Shown here in pieces: positions 51,776 to 60,854 of a stretch of 64,000 nt of DNA. Under the pieces are notes generated by a model, which made no database searches, was not told the origin of the DNA, and saw only the letters and a list, made by a program, of their open reading frames with translations. Origin of the DNA: Pistricoccus aurantiacus (GTDB lineage Bacteria > Pseudomonadota > Gammaproteobacteria > Pseudomonadales > Halomonadaceae). The stretch lies in assembly GCF_042682565.1 (NCBI RefSeq), contig NZ_JBHUIC010000029.1. One strand, written 5' to 3'. Made by a program: the position numbers and the translations under genes. Positions within the stretch are counted from its first letter, which is position 1; the number at the start of each line of letters is the position of its first letter.

Positions 51776-54700
51776 TCAGTCGTCGTTGAAGGCAATCATT
51801 GCCGGCGTCATTACCACAAGCTGCATCTCCGTGCCGCTGGGCATGGCGACGGGCTCCCGAGCCTCGAGCGCGGTGTCCTGCTCGAAGGCCTTGAAGCGAA
51901 CCTGCGAGCCGGTTCCAAGGCGGTCAAGCGCTCCCTTCAGCCGCGCCATGACTCGCCTCACCGGCTCCATCAGCGTATGGCCAGGCAGGAAGGGCAGCAT
52001 TTCCACGATATTCAGCAGCGCCTCGGCGATGGCCGTTGCTTGCGAGCCGATCGCGTTGGAGACATAGACGAAGTCGCGGAGGTTGGTCTGATCATCCCAG
52101 CGGCTGGCCTTGAGGGCTTTCGATGTCGGATAGGGAGCATTGTTGAGAACGATCGCCCCCGGTGCTTTCTTGATCGTGCCTATCACGACGCCGGAAGCGC
52201 TCAAGGTGCCTTCGGCCTTGGTATCCGGATCGCTGGCCACCTTGAACTCGGCTTTCAGCTTGATATTGCCGAATCTCACTGTCTCTAGCAGCGGCTTCAC
52301 GGCATCCAGCCCGAGCTTCTCGAGAAAGATATCAACGGGATCCTCGTCGTCCGCGGCCCCCGCGAGCGCTGTCAGGATGTCGACAAGGATGCCGGGTGCG
52401 TTGGTCGGTGTTTCGGTCAGCGACGCGGCGATGCCGGTGATCTCGCGAACCATGTCCAGCAGGCTTCGCTCGGAGCTTTCCTCGATCTCGGGGCTTGAAA
52501 ACTGCAGTAGCCAATCCCTGTGCTCCTGTGCTTCAGCAGCGGTTTCCACCAATGGGGTACCGAACTGGCCGGTGCTCTGGTCGATATTCACGGCCAGATT
52601 CCCCTGATCCGTTGCCATGTTGAGGATACCGCCGGGTTCGACGTTGATATTGTAGATCCGGTTGTCCTCGGTGATCTGCTCGGTGGTGACGCTGGTTGTC
52701 TTGACGGTGGTGGTCGAGCGATCAACGATGTTGACATCGCCCTGAGGCGTGGAGGCGACGATGGTATTGCCGATGATGATGAAGTGCCCCGAGATGGTGA
52801 TCTCCACTCCGAAAAAGTTCACGACTTTCGGTTCAAGCGAGACATCCGTCGAAGGCTTGAAGGTGAACAGTACCGCTTTCTCGACCGGATCGTTGCGATG
52901 CCCATCGCCGGGAGCCTCGGCAATCTTTTTCACGCCGCGGAAGCGCTCGCGATAGCTGCCTTCTTCTCCCGTGGAGCGCAGAAACTCAGGCGTGTAGTTC
53001 GGCGGCGTGCCGATGGCCTCGGCCAGCCGATAGAGCTTGTCGAAGAGCGCGCGTGCGCGGTCCTGCCCGAGGCTGTAGTTATCCTCCTCGGTACCGGATG
53101 TGCTGGCATGGCCCTCGATGGTGACCACGTTCTCGAGTTCCAGCCCGATCTCGCCGGTGAGTATCTCGAGGGCGCGGACATGATCCGCCTTGAGGCGGGA
53201 TTTTCCGGTATCGAAGTTCATGAACAGTATCTGATGGGTTCCCGGAATCGGCACTACCGAATAGGGCGCTGTCGGATCGGGCTGGCGCTTCGGCTCGGGC
53301 TCCTTGTGCACGGTCTGCACGCCATCTTCGGTGACGGTAGTCTGGGTGCCGCCACCTTCACCGCGAATGATTTCATCCGCCCGGTCGGCGACCCGCTTCG
53401 CTTGTTCCTTGGCAAGACCCTCGGCCTTGCGCTGCATGAAGGTCTCGGTTGACCTGCGTGCGGCATCTTCGGTACTGGCGCCCATTTCAACTGCCGCCTG
53501 GTTCGCCGCGGCCACCGCGGCGACTTCCTTGGCGGCACTGGCATCTGACGCGAGACGGGCCATCGCCTGCTGATGGGCCATGTTGCCGAAGCCGGCGGCG
53601 AGGCTGGTGGCGCTCTGCAGGCCGGCACGAACATTTTCCTGGGTGCCGGCCAGACCGGCCATGTCACGAAAGGCGCCGGAGCTCGACACCGTTCTCAGGA
53701 TGTCGCCGAGCCCCGCCGTCTGAGGCGCGTCGGGGGCGTTCTGCAGATTGATGATCGTCTCGGGCAACTGCGTCGGGGTCGTCGAGACGGGTGCCGCGCG
53801 CCTTGACTGCAGCAGCGAGGCGGGAAGGTCGGCGAGTTCGGGCTCGGGGTTGTCGAGTACCCAGTCGGTGGTCCCCTCGTGACGTTCGCAGGCACTGCAG
53901 GAATCCATGTGGGCCCGCGCATAAAGGCCGCTTGTAGGCAGGCTTACCCGTAGCGGGTCTCTATGTGAACCGTCGCTGTAGAAAGCAAGCAGCGCCTCGG
54001 GGGTCTTGAGATCCTCATCGAGCACGATACCGGGTGAGACACGGAAAACCAGCGTGTTGCCGAGAATGCCGATGGGGCGGCGCTCGACTATTCCCGCGAG
54101 GCTACGCTTTTCACCGAAGGCATCCTGGGTTTCAAAGCCGTCGAGCAGGGCATAGAGTTCGTCGCGGTCCATTTGCCACCAGATGAGCTTGTGGTAGCGA
54201 TAGAGATCCCGATTGAGCGTATCGAGCAGCGTCCTGTGAGCTGCCTTGACTTCGTCCCGATCGTTGCGTTCTTCATAGGCACTGGTCGGAAAGGTCAGTA
54301 GTGCGCCATCCGTGGTCGGCTCACCGGAGGCAGGGTCGAGCAGATCGTCGCGACCACCGCCCCGGGCGACGATTCGCCGTTCGTAAAGGTCGGTGGCGGC
54401 CTCGATCCGTCCTCCGGTCACGTCGGCGAAGGAGCGCTCGGGCAATAGTACGTCAGCGGCATCCGGCGCCTGAACGATCAATTTCTCGGTCTTGCCGCGA
54501 GTGAGGTCGGAAGGGTCTCGCACCTGAAAGTCGACGCGGATCGTATAGCCATAGCGATAGGTCGTGGCCAGGGTGAAATCCGCCGTGTCGATGAGCGTGG
54601 TCGTTCCGCGATCATCGTAGCCGAGGCGCATCTTGTCGACGAAGCGCCGAGCGATGTGTGGCGCGATACTGCGTTGAAAGTAGCGGTCACGTTCACTTTC

Positions 54701-56857
54701 GGTGATGTCGAGAAGGTTATGAACGATTTCCGTGGGCGCCATTGGCAGGAAAGGCGCATAGCGTTGATAGCGCCTGATGAGTTCCTTGAAGCGTGGCGTT
54801 TCGGATTTCTCGCGAGTGGTGCCTTCCTCGACCTGATCCGCGATATCGCCCTCTGTCGGTCGCGTGATTCCAAGACGCAGTTGAATGGAGCCGCGAAGAA
54901 TGGTGAGGGCCTGGTCCTTGCGAGCCGTGCCGGGAATTTCCGGAATCACGAATCGCGGAGCATGCTCGATATGGCGAAGGGCGATGCGCTGTTCCCGGTC
55001 GCGAATATAGCGATACAGCGAGTCGCGATGCTGTTTCAGCCGCGCGTCGTCGAAGCGGGTGATTTTGAAAGGAACGAAGACACACTCGTTCACCCCCGCC
55101 ACTTCCGTGTCGATGCGAAGATGTCGCAGTATCTGGTAATAGACGATGCTGAGGGCGTGGCAATAATTGATATTGCGAACGACTTCGCTGACCCCCTCGG
55201 CGCTTTCGCTCTGCTCGACCTCGGTGACCACCGTCGCCTCGAAGGCGCGCAGTGAATCGCCGTATTGTCGGATCGCGTCACGCAGGTTCTGCTCCTCGGA
55301 CGCGCTGACGTCGCGTCCGCCCCGCTGCCAGGAGGAAGAACTCGACGAAGAGTGAGCCGCGCCGCCGCCGATCACCACGGGCCCGGCGGCGAATCCAATG
55401 CCGGCGGCTCCCGCCGTGGTAGAAGACTTGGACCCGCCCTTGCTCCATTCATTCAAGCTGGACTCCACCGCATCCGTGTAGCTTCGGTCGCGAAGGGTTA
55501 TCTGACTGACTTCATCCTCGCTGAGCTGTGCCTCCCGGCGACTGGCGCGTTCTCGCCTGTCCCAGTCCACTTTTACAATACGTCGGGTCTGGCGCGGCGC
55601 GAGGGTCATGGAGTGGGCGACGTCGCCCAGGGAATAACCGTTCGAGCGATAACGCACGCGCATGTCGAGGATATGGCCTCTGGAGAGACTGACGGCCTGA
55701 TAGCGTGTCGGGTCTTCTTCCCAGGGGATGGCGGCGGCCCGTCCTATTTCTCGACGACTCAAGGACTCGAGGCCGATCTCCGGATCGGTGACTCTCAGTA
55801 CGGTGGAGAAACGGCGCTCGCCGAGGATGCGCCCGGGGTTATCAAAAGGTTTGCAGACGACACCTGGGTCATCGGCGAAGATATCGGGACGATTGAGGAT
55901 CGCCTGCTCGTCCGCGTCCATCGGGACGTCGTCCGTGGTGACGTCTGGCAGCGCGAAAGTCGGTAGAAGAATGACGATGTTTCGTCGCGCCTTCTCAAGC
56001 TTGGCGTCGGCCTGAAAGCCGAAGAAGAAGGCTGGTCCGGTAAGGAACCACGCCCAACCGATCGGATCCTCGATCGCCGGGACGGGTTGATCAATCGAGA
56101 AACTGCCGTCGAAATCGAGACGGGCCGGTGCAAGGGGGAAAGCCGCCAGTTTTTGCGCCGTCGGCTCGCTTTGTGGATCGATCTTCACTGCCGCCGTCGC
56201 GAGTGACTGGATCGCGAGGAGTTCGCGGATCAGAGGCGCAGTCGCGCTCCCCACCGGCGTTGCACTAAGCCGGTAACCATCGAAGCGGTACGCCGGTTGC
56301 GCCGGCACCATGTATAGGCCGGCGCGTTGGAAACGCCGAATTTCCGGAAGTACCAGGGGCAGGAGATCGATTTCATGATGCACGTAGGCGATGGGGCCAT
56401 CCCGGCGCTCGAGGAGTTCCTGCGGCGTGTAACTCCGCGCTAGTAGACTGCCTCCATCGCGTGTGCGGACCCATAGCGAGACCGGCTTGTCGAGATTGAC
56501 GTCACGTTGCTCTAGCCTCTCGGGAGCGGAGGCCGTCATCTCTCTTTCGACGATCTGATCCGCTCCCTCCGTGTCGTTGTATTTCGCGCCGATCAGCAGG
56601 CTTATGTCTGCAAGTTTCGGGTTGAACTCGAAGGAAAATGCAAAACCGGTCCGTGCCGGAGCGCCGAAGACGATCTCGCCTCGTTCGGACAGGTTGTCTA
56701 GGCGCGCCCAGCCTTCTCGAGAAAGTTCCAGACCCTCTAAATCGCCAAGGCTCATGATGATGGAGGCTTCGCGACGTCTCGTTATTCGTCGTGCGTCCGC
56801 GGCCGAAAGTCCCAGCGCCGTGAGTTCCTCGAAAGCCAAAGTGTTGATGTTCGCCAT
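51776..56857 (-). CDS. Giant 1693-residue protein with HhH-like N-terminus and OmpA-like domain; function unknown
   Basis: An uninterrupted 1693-codon frame, convergent with clpB and divergent from a LuxR-type gene. Residues 1-50 (ITRRREA, LGDLEGLELSREGW) look like a helix-hairpin-helix repeat. Around 500 a Gly/Ser run (GPVVIGGGAAHSSSSSSSW) follows a possible hydrophobic segment. Around 985 is a CSACERHE pair. An Ala-rich helical stretch (about 1070-1160) precedes an OmpA-like domain (about 1205-1290, with GHASTSGTEEDNYSLGQDRA). No signal peptide is seen at the start, which is unusual for an OmpA-containing protein. It could be a secreted effector, a scaffold, or a phage-tail-like structural protein; none of these is shown. 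Confidence 0.8.
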   Translation of the reverse strand: MANINTLAFEELTALGLSAADARRITRRREASIIMSLGDLEGLELSREGWARLDNLSERGEIVFGAPARTGFAFSFEFNPKLADISLLIGAKYNDTEGADQIVEREMTASAPERLEQRDVNLDKPVSLWVRTRDGGSLLARSYTPQELLERRDGPIAYVHHEIDLLPLVLPEIRRFQRAGLYMVPAQPAYRFDGYRLSATPVGSATAPLIRELLAIQSLATAAVKIDPQSEPTAQKLAAFPLAPARLDFDGSFSIDQPVPAIEDPIGWAWFLTGPAFFFGFQADAKLEKARRNIVILLPTFALPDVTTDDVPMDADEQAILNRPDIFADDPGVVCKPFDNPGRILGERRFSTVLRVTDPEIGLESLSRREIGRAAAIPWEEDPTRYQAVSLSRGHILDMRVRYRSNGYSLGDVAHSMTLAPRQTRRIVKVDWDRRERASRREAQLSEDEVSQITLRDRSYTDAVESSLNEWSKGGSKSSTTAGAAGIGFAAGPVVIGGGAAHSSSSSSSWQRGGRDVSASEEQNLRDAIRQYGDSLRAFEATVVTEVEQSESAEGVSEVVRNINYCHALSIVYYQILRHLRIDTEVAGVNECVFVPFKITRFDDARLKQHRDSLYRYIRDREQRIALRHIEHAPRFVIPEIPGTARKDQALTILRGSIQLRLGITRPTEGDIADQVEEGTTREKSETPRFKELIRRYQRYAPFLPMAPTEIVHNLLDITESERDRYFQRSIAPHIARRFVDKMRLGYDDRGTTTLIDTADFTLATTYRYGYTIRVDFQVRDPSDLTRGKTEKLIVQAPDAADVLLPERSFADVTGGRIEAATDLYERRIVARGGGRDDLLDPASGEPTTDGALLTFPTSAYEERNDRDEVKAAHRTLLDTLNRDLYRYHKLIWWQMDRDELYALLDGFETQDAFGEKRSLAGIVERRPIGILGNTLVFRVSPGIVLDEDLKTPEALLAFYSDGSHRDPLRVSLPTSGLYARAHMDSCSACERHEGTTDWVLDNPEPELADLPASLLQSRRAAPVSTTPTQLPETIINLQNAPDAPQTAGLGDILRTVSSSGAFRDMAGLAGTQENVRAGLQSATSLAAGFGNMAHQQAMARLASDASAAKEVAAVAAANQAAVEMGASTEDAARRSTETFMQRKAEGLAKEQAKRVADRADEIIRGEGGGTQTTVTEDGVQTVHKEPEPKRQPDPTAPYSVVPIPGTHQILFMNFDTGKSRLKADHVRALEILTGEIGLELENVVTIEGHASTSGTEEDNYSLGQDRARALFDKLYRLAEAIGTPPNYTPEFLRSTGEEGSYRERFRGVKKIAEAPGDGHRNDPVEKAVLFTFKPSTDVSLEPKVVNFFGVEITISGHFIIIGNTIVASTPQGDVNIVDRSTTTVKTTSVTTEQITEDNRIYNINVEPGGILNMATDQGNLAVNIDQSTGQFGTPLVETAAEAQEHRDWLLQFSSPEIEESSERSLLDMVREITGIAASLTETPTNAPGILVDILTALAGAADDEDPVDIFLEKLGLDAVKPLLETVRFGNIKLKAEFKVASDPDTKAEGTLSASGVVIGTIKKAPGAIVLNNAPYPTSKALKASRWDDQTNLRDFVYVSNAIGSQATAIAEALLNIVEMLPFLPGHTLMEPVRRVMARLKGALDRLGTGSQVRFKAFEQDTALEAREPVAMPSGTEMQLVVMTPAMIAFNDD

Positions 56858-57036
56858 TTTTCACACTCCCCTGGAGCAATTTATTGTTGTACTGAACCTG
56901 GCTGTTCAGGCTTTGTACGGCGCTCATCTAATGCTTGTGAGTTGCTTAATATCAGATACACGACAGGAAAAACGTCACCTTCAGTGCTACATTATTATTG
57001 CTTAACGGTTACATTTGGTAATTTAAACTTGCAGGG

Positions 57037-57070
57037 CGAGATACGTCGATCTAGCCATCGGTACGTCTCG
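57037..57070. repeat. Imperfect dyad upstream of the LuxR-type gene
   Basis: CGAGATACG (57037-57045) and TACGTCTCG (57062-57070) form an imperfect inverted repeat 9 bp before the LuxR-type start, in the divergent region (56858-57078). It is a candidate autoregulatory operator. The region also contains AT-rich stretches but no other gene. Confidence 0.4.
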
Positions 57071-57078
57071 TAAGCACC

Positions 57079-58203
57079 ATGGATCCAGTCGCTAGCGCCG
57101 AGGCGCGTATCAAACAGCTTTGCTGCCTGGGGTTGGGGGGCGAGGTGATCATGCCGGCGATACTGGAAGCCATGCACGACCTTGTTCCTTCCTACGCCAA
57201 CTGCTTCACCTGGTCGGGGCCTTGGGGTGAAATGCGCAACAGTTACGCGGAAAACATGGACGAGCTGCTGCCACTCCTGCCTTTCTACTTCGAGCAGATG
57301 TACAACCGGCGGGAAGAGGAGGTTGTCGTTTCCTTTCGCGATGTCATGCGCAGCCGAGTCAATGGCCGCAGGACCGTGTTGTTGCTAGAGGATAGGCTCA
57401 AGAGCGATCGGCGCAGCTACTATCGCCACGATTATTACAACCTGTTTCTTCGCCCCGCCAACTTGCATCAAGGTCTCAATGTCGTCGTACGTGAAGCAGG
57501 CGTCGCGCTCGGTGGCTTCGGTCTGCACCGTACCGAGAGGGACCCCGAGTTCAGCTTCGAGCAAGCACGTCCGCTGGAACGCTTGATGCCCTTCGTCGCT
57601 CATGCGTTGACCGCCGCGCCGCGCAGTGAAGCATCGCTGATGGATACCGAACGGGAGGGCCTGATCGTCGTCGATCTCGAAGGCCGAATATGTCATCTTT
57701 CCAAGGAGGCGCGCCGCCTGCTGATCATGGCAACACGACCGGTCATCTCCTGGCGAACCCATAGCGCCGAACTGCGTTTGCCTTTCCCGGTCATACGGCT
57801 GTGTCGGCGTCTTTACAGAGTTTTTTCCAGGAAAACGCTCGAGCGAACACCGCCGGTCTATCATCATCGCAATGAGCTGGGCGGCTTTGTCTTTCGCGCC
57901 TATTGGTTGAATAACGATGGACTGCACCAGCCCTCGCCGGAGCCAGCATCGCTGATCGGCGTCCATCTGCGTTTTCAGGAGCCGCTAACGGTACGAATAC
58001 TTCGCCGGCTGGGTGCCATGCCCGCTCTGTCGCGACGGCAGATGCAGATTTGCCTGCTATTGGCGATGGACGTTTCCAACGAGCAGATTGCCGCCCGAAT
58101 GAACATGAGCAAGCATACCGTCGTTACCCACACGCGACGGATTTACGACAAGTTGGATGTCGGTAGTCGCAGCCAGTTACTGGCGAAAATCACGGCGACT
58201 TGA
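57079..58203 (+). CDS. LuxR-family transcriptional regulator
   Basis: A 374-residue regulator with a C-terminal LuxR helix-turn-helix (about 316-372, LSRRQMQICLLLAMDVSNEQIAARM, KHTVVTHTRRIYDKL). The long N-terminal part (1-300) has no acyl-homoserine lactone signature; it may bind another ligand. The ATG at 57079 follows a dyad. It is divergent from the 1693-residue gene, 221 bp apart, which suggests it controls that gene. The nearest family by layout is the general LuxR group rather than a named member. The target is an inference. Confidence 0.87.
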   Translation: MDPVASAEARIKQLCCLGLGGEVIMPAILEAMHDLVPSYANCFTWSGPWGEMRNSYAENMDELLPLLPFYFEQMYNRREEEVVVSFRDVMRSRVNGRRTVLLLEDRLKSDRRSYYRHDYYNLFLRPANLHQGLNVVVREAGVALGGFGLHRTERDPEFSFEQARPLERLMPFVAHALTAAPRSEASLMDTEREGLIVVDLEGRICHLSKEARRLLIMATRPVISWRTHSAELRLPFPVIRLCRRLYRVFSRKTLERTPPVYHHRNELGGFVFRAYWLNNDGLHQPSPEPASLIGVHLRFQEPLTVRILRRLGAMPALSRRQMQICLLLAMDVSNEQIAARMNMSKHTVVTHTRRIYDKLDVGSRSQLLAKITAT

Positions 58204-58587
58204 TCATTCGGCCCGGCGCTCGATCATATTTTTTTGCGCTGCAATATGCGCCGCCGGTTGACAGCCTTCGACGGCTATTGGAACCTTTGAGGTTCCTGAT
58301 TGCGGGCGCGGCTTAGCGGGAGACCCCCGGAGTGCTGCGCGAAGGGTAGGCGAACGCGCCTTTACCCGCCGAAGGACACCAGGTTAGGGCTTATCCGCCT
58401 GGCCTGGCCAACGCCCCCCAAGCGGCAAACCACCGCGATGAGAGTGCAGGCCCCAACCGGGCCCAAGAACGCCAGGGTTTGGCATCAGGTGCCGGCGTGA
58501 CCGGCAGCGGCATACCGTCGCACTCGAATTTTGCAGCCTGTTAGCGCTGCGAAAATCGCACTCGAGACCTCCAGGGGAGAAATACAC
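58204..58587 (+). promoter_or_regulatory. Long leader of ilvIH with hairpins and repeats
   Basis: This 384 bp gap holds several stems: GGAACC, TTTGA, GGTTCC at about 58280-58296 and the GGGTA/TACCC-framed stem around 58346-58369. A short frame (M R R R L T A F D G Y W N L) ends within the first hairpin, starting at 58245, and could be a leader peptide, though it is not rich in Leu, Ile or Val. Near the 3' end the 10-bp sequence TCGCACTCGA occurs twice (58518-58527 and 58556-58565), bracketing ATTTTGCAG and CTGCGAAAAT, which can pair. A TTGACA at 58258 has no matching -10. This looks like an attenuator or another RNA control region; it matches no riboswitch I can name. Confidence 0.5.
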
Positions 58588-60312
58588 GTGGAATTGCTTT
58601 CCGGCGCCGATATGATCGCTCGCTTCCTGCAGGATGAGGGCATCGAATACATCTACGGCTATCCCGGCGGCGCGGCGCTGCATATCTATGACGCGCTGTT
58701 TCGCCAAGACAAAGTCAAGCACATACTGGTGCGACACGAACAGGCCGCCACTCACGCGGCGGACGGTTACGCTCGGGCTTCCGGCAAGCCGGGCACGGTA
58801 CTGGTCACTTCCGGTCCCGGCGCGACCAACGCGGTCACCGGCATCGCTACCGCCTACATGGATTCGATTCCCATGGTGGTGCTGTGTGGCCAGGTCGCCA
58901 GTCACCTGATCGGTGACGATGCCTTCCAGGAAACCGATATCATCGGCGTGACCCGGCCGATCGTGAAGCACAGCTTCTCGATCCGTCATCCGTCCGAGAT
59001 TCCGGAAGTGCTGAAAAAGGCCTATTACCTGGCTTCCACCGGACGGCCCGGCCCGGTGGTGGTGGATATTCCCAAGGACATGACCGCGCCCACGGAGCGT
59101 TATGAGTACGTCTACCCCAAGAAGGTGAAGATGCGCTCCTACAATCCGGTGGCTCGCGGCCATACTGGTCAGATCAAGAAGGCCGTGGACCTGATGCTGC
59201 GGGCGCGACGTCCGGTGTTCTATACCGGCGGCGGTGTGGTGACCGGCAACGCCAGCGAAGGGCTGACGGATCTGGTCCGCCATCTCGGCTTTCCGATCAC
59301 CACCACCTTGATGGGTATCGGCGCCTATCCGCAAAGCGATCGCCAGTCCTTGAGCTGGCTGGGCATGCACGGCTCCTATGAGGCGAACATGGCCATGCAC
59401 CACGCGGATCTGGTGATCGCCATCGGCGCGCGCTTCGATGATCGGGTGACCAACAACACCTCCAAGTTCTGCCCCACGGCGAAAACCATACATGTGGACA
59501 TCGACCCCAGTTCGATTTCCAAGACCGTACGGGCGGACGTGCCTATCGTCGGCCCGGCTCAGAGCGTGATCAACGAGATGATCAGTCTGGTGCAGGGCAA
59601 GGAGCTGCAGAATCCGGAAGCCCTGGCGGAATGGTGGCAGAAGATCGACGGCTGGCGGGAGGAGCGTCGCGGCAAGCTTTATGAGCCTTCCGAAGATGGT
59701 GAGCCCTTGAAGCCCCAGGCGGTGATCGAGGCGCTATGCAAGATCACTCGGGGTGAAGCATTTATCACCACGGATGTCGGCCAGCACCAGATGTTCGCCG
59801 CCCAGTACTACAAGTTCGACAAGCCCAATCGCTTCATCACTTCCGGCGGGCTCGGTACCATGGGCTTCGGTTTTCCCGCCGCCATGGGCATCAAGAAGAG
59901 CTATCCGGAAGAGGATGTGGTCTGTATCACCGGGGAAGGCAGCTTCCAGATGATGATGCAGGAGCTTTCGACCTGTAAGCAGTACGGGGTCGGGGTCAAG
60001 ATCATCAATCTCAACAACGGCTCCCTGGGCATGGTGCGCCAGTGGCAGGACTTGAACTACAAGTCGCGTCACGCTCATTCCTATGTGGAGTCCATGCCGG
60101 ATTTCGAGAAATTGCTCCAGGCCTACGATTTCACTTACATCCGGGTCGAGCGTTCGGACGAGCTTGAGCCTGCGCTGGAGAAGATGCTCGTCGATACTCG
60201 TGAACTGGTGTTTCTCGATGTCTACGTGGACCCGCGGGAACACGTTTACCCGATGCATGTGCCGTTAGGCTCCATGCGTGACATGCTGCTTTCGAAGACG
60301 GAGCGGACCTGA
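58588..60312 (+). CDS. ilvI: Acetolactate synthase large subunit IlvI
   Basis: Thiamine-diphosphate enzyme (574 aa, exactly the E. coli IlvI length) making acetolactate for valine, leucine and isoleucine. It starts at GTG 58588 (MELLSGADMIARFLQDEG), 7 bp after AGGGGAGA; the in-frame ATG at 58531 is out of family. RHEQAATHAADGYARASG holds the catalytic glutamate, and GEGSFQMMMQELSTCKQYG is the ThDP/Mg site. The stop overlaps the ilvH ATG by one base (TGATG). A 384 bp leader precedes it. Confidence 0.97.
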   Translation: MELLSGADMIARFLQDEGIEYIYGYPGGAALHIYDALFRQDKVKHILVRHEQAATHAADGYARASGKPGTVLVTSGPGATNAVTGIATAYMDSIPMVVLCGQVASHLIGDDAFQETDIIGVTRPIVKHSFSIRHPSEIPEVLKKAYYLASTGRPGPVVVDIPKDMTAPTERYEYVYPKKVKMRSYNPVARGHTGQIKKAVDLMLRARRPVFYTGGGVVTGNASEGLTDLVRHLGFPITTTLMGIGAYPQSDRQSLSWLGMHGSYEANMAMHHADLVIAIGARFDDRVTNNTSKFCPTAKTIHVDIDPSSISKTVRADVPIVGPAQSVINEMISLVQGKELQNPEALAEWWQKIDGWREERRGKLYEPSEDGEPLKPQAVIEALCKITRGEAFITTDVGQHQMFAAQYYKFDKPNRFITSGGLGTMGFGFPAAMGIKKSYPEEDVVCITGEGSFQMMMQELSTCKQYGVGVKIINLNNGSLGMVRQWQDLNYKSRHAHSYVESMPDFEKLLQAYDFTYIRVERSDELEPALEKMLVDTRELVFLDVYVDPREHVYPMHVPLGSMRDMLLSKTERT

Positions 60313-60803
60313 TGCGCCATATCATTTCGATCCTGATGGAAAACGAGCCCGGCGCCCTGTCCCGCGTGGTGGGGCTGTTCGCCCAGCGCAATTACAACAT
60401 CGAGTCGCTCAATGTGGCGCCTACCGAGGATCCGTCCCTGTCACGTCTCACGGTGACGACCCAGGGCGATGATCGGGTCATCGAGCAGATCACCAAGCAT
60501 CTCAACAAGCTGATCGATGTAGTCAAGCTGGTGGACTTGACCGAAGGCAACCATGTCGAGCGGGAGATGATGCTGGTCAAGGTTAAAGCCTTGGGTGCCG
60601 CACGGGACGAGGTCAAGCGTACCGCGGATGTCTTCCGGGCGCAGATCGTCGACGTGACGCCGCACCTGTACACGGTGCAGATCACCGGAGACGCGGGCAA
60701 GCTGGATGCCTTCCTGCAGGCCATGTCGCCGATGGGCATCCTCGAGGTCGCGCGTACCGGGGTTTCGGGCATTGCTCGCGGGGAAAAGGTGCTGGCGCTG
60801 TAG
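60312..60803 (+). CDS. ilvH: Acetolactate synthase small (regulatory) subunit IlvH
   Basis: Regulatory subunit (163 aa, as E. coli) conferring activity and valine feedback on IlvI. Its ACT domain has HIISILMENEPGALSRVVGLFAQRNYNIESL at residues 3-34 (conserved valine-binding glycine in ENEPGALSR). A second half-domain (ALGAARDEVKRTADVFRAQ) follows. Coupled to ilvI by a one-base overlap. The terminator lies 26 bp downstream. Confidence 0.97.
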   Translation: MRHIISILMENEPGALSRVVGLFAQRNYNIESLNVAPTEDPSLSRLTVTTQGDDRVIEQITKHLNKLIDVVKLVDLTEGNHVEREMMLVKVKALGAARDEVKRTADVFRAQIVDVTPHLYTVQITGDAGKLDAFLQAMSPMGILEVARTGVSGIARGEKVLAL

Positions 60804-60829
60804 CCGGTTTCGATCTCTCGATAATTGAT

Positions 60830-60854
60830 AAGCCGCTCTCCGGAGCGGCTTTTT
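60830..60854 (+). terminator. Rho-independent terminator after ilvH
   Basis: AAGCCGCTC (60830-60838), loop TCCG, GAGCGGCTT (60843-60851), then T run to 60854. It lies at the end of the convergent ilvY as well, so it may work in both directions. Confidence 0.88.

Noticed and set aside
58320..58390. Possible glycine-type riboswitch before ilvI (GGGAGAC and GCCGAAGGA are present)
   Set aside because: The second conserved part (CTCAGG and AAAGGAC) is not seen, and glycine control would not fit ilvI.
58300..58500. A 66-codon frame in the ilvI leader
   Set aside because: Starts without ATG or ribosome-binding site, overlaps predicted RNA stems, and its Arg/Pro-rich product has no likeness to a protein.
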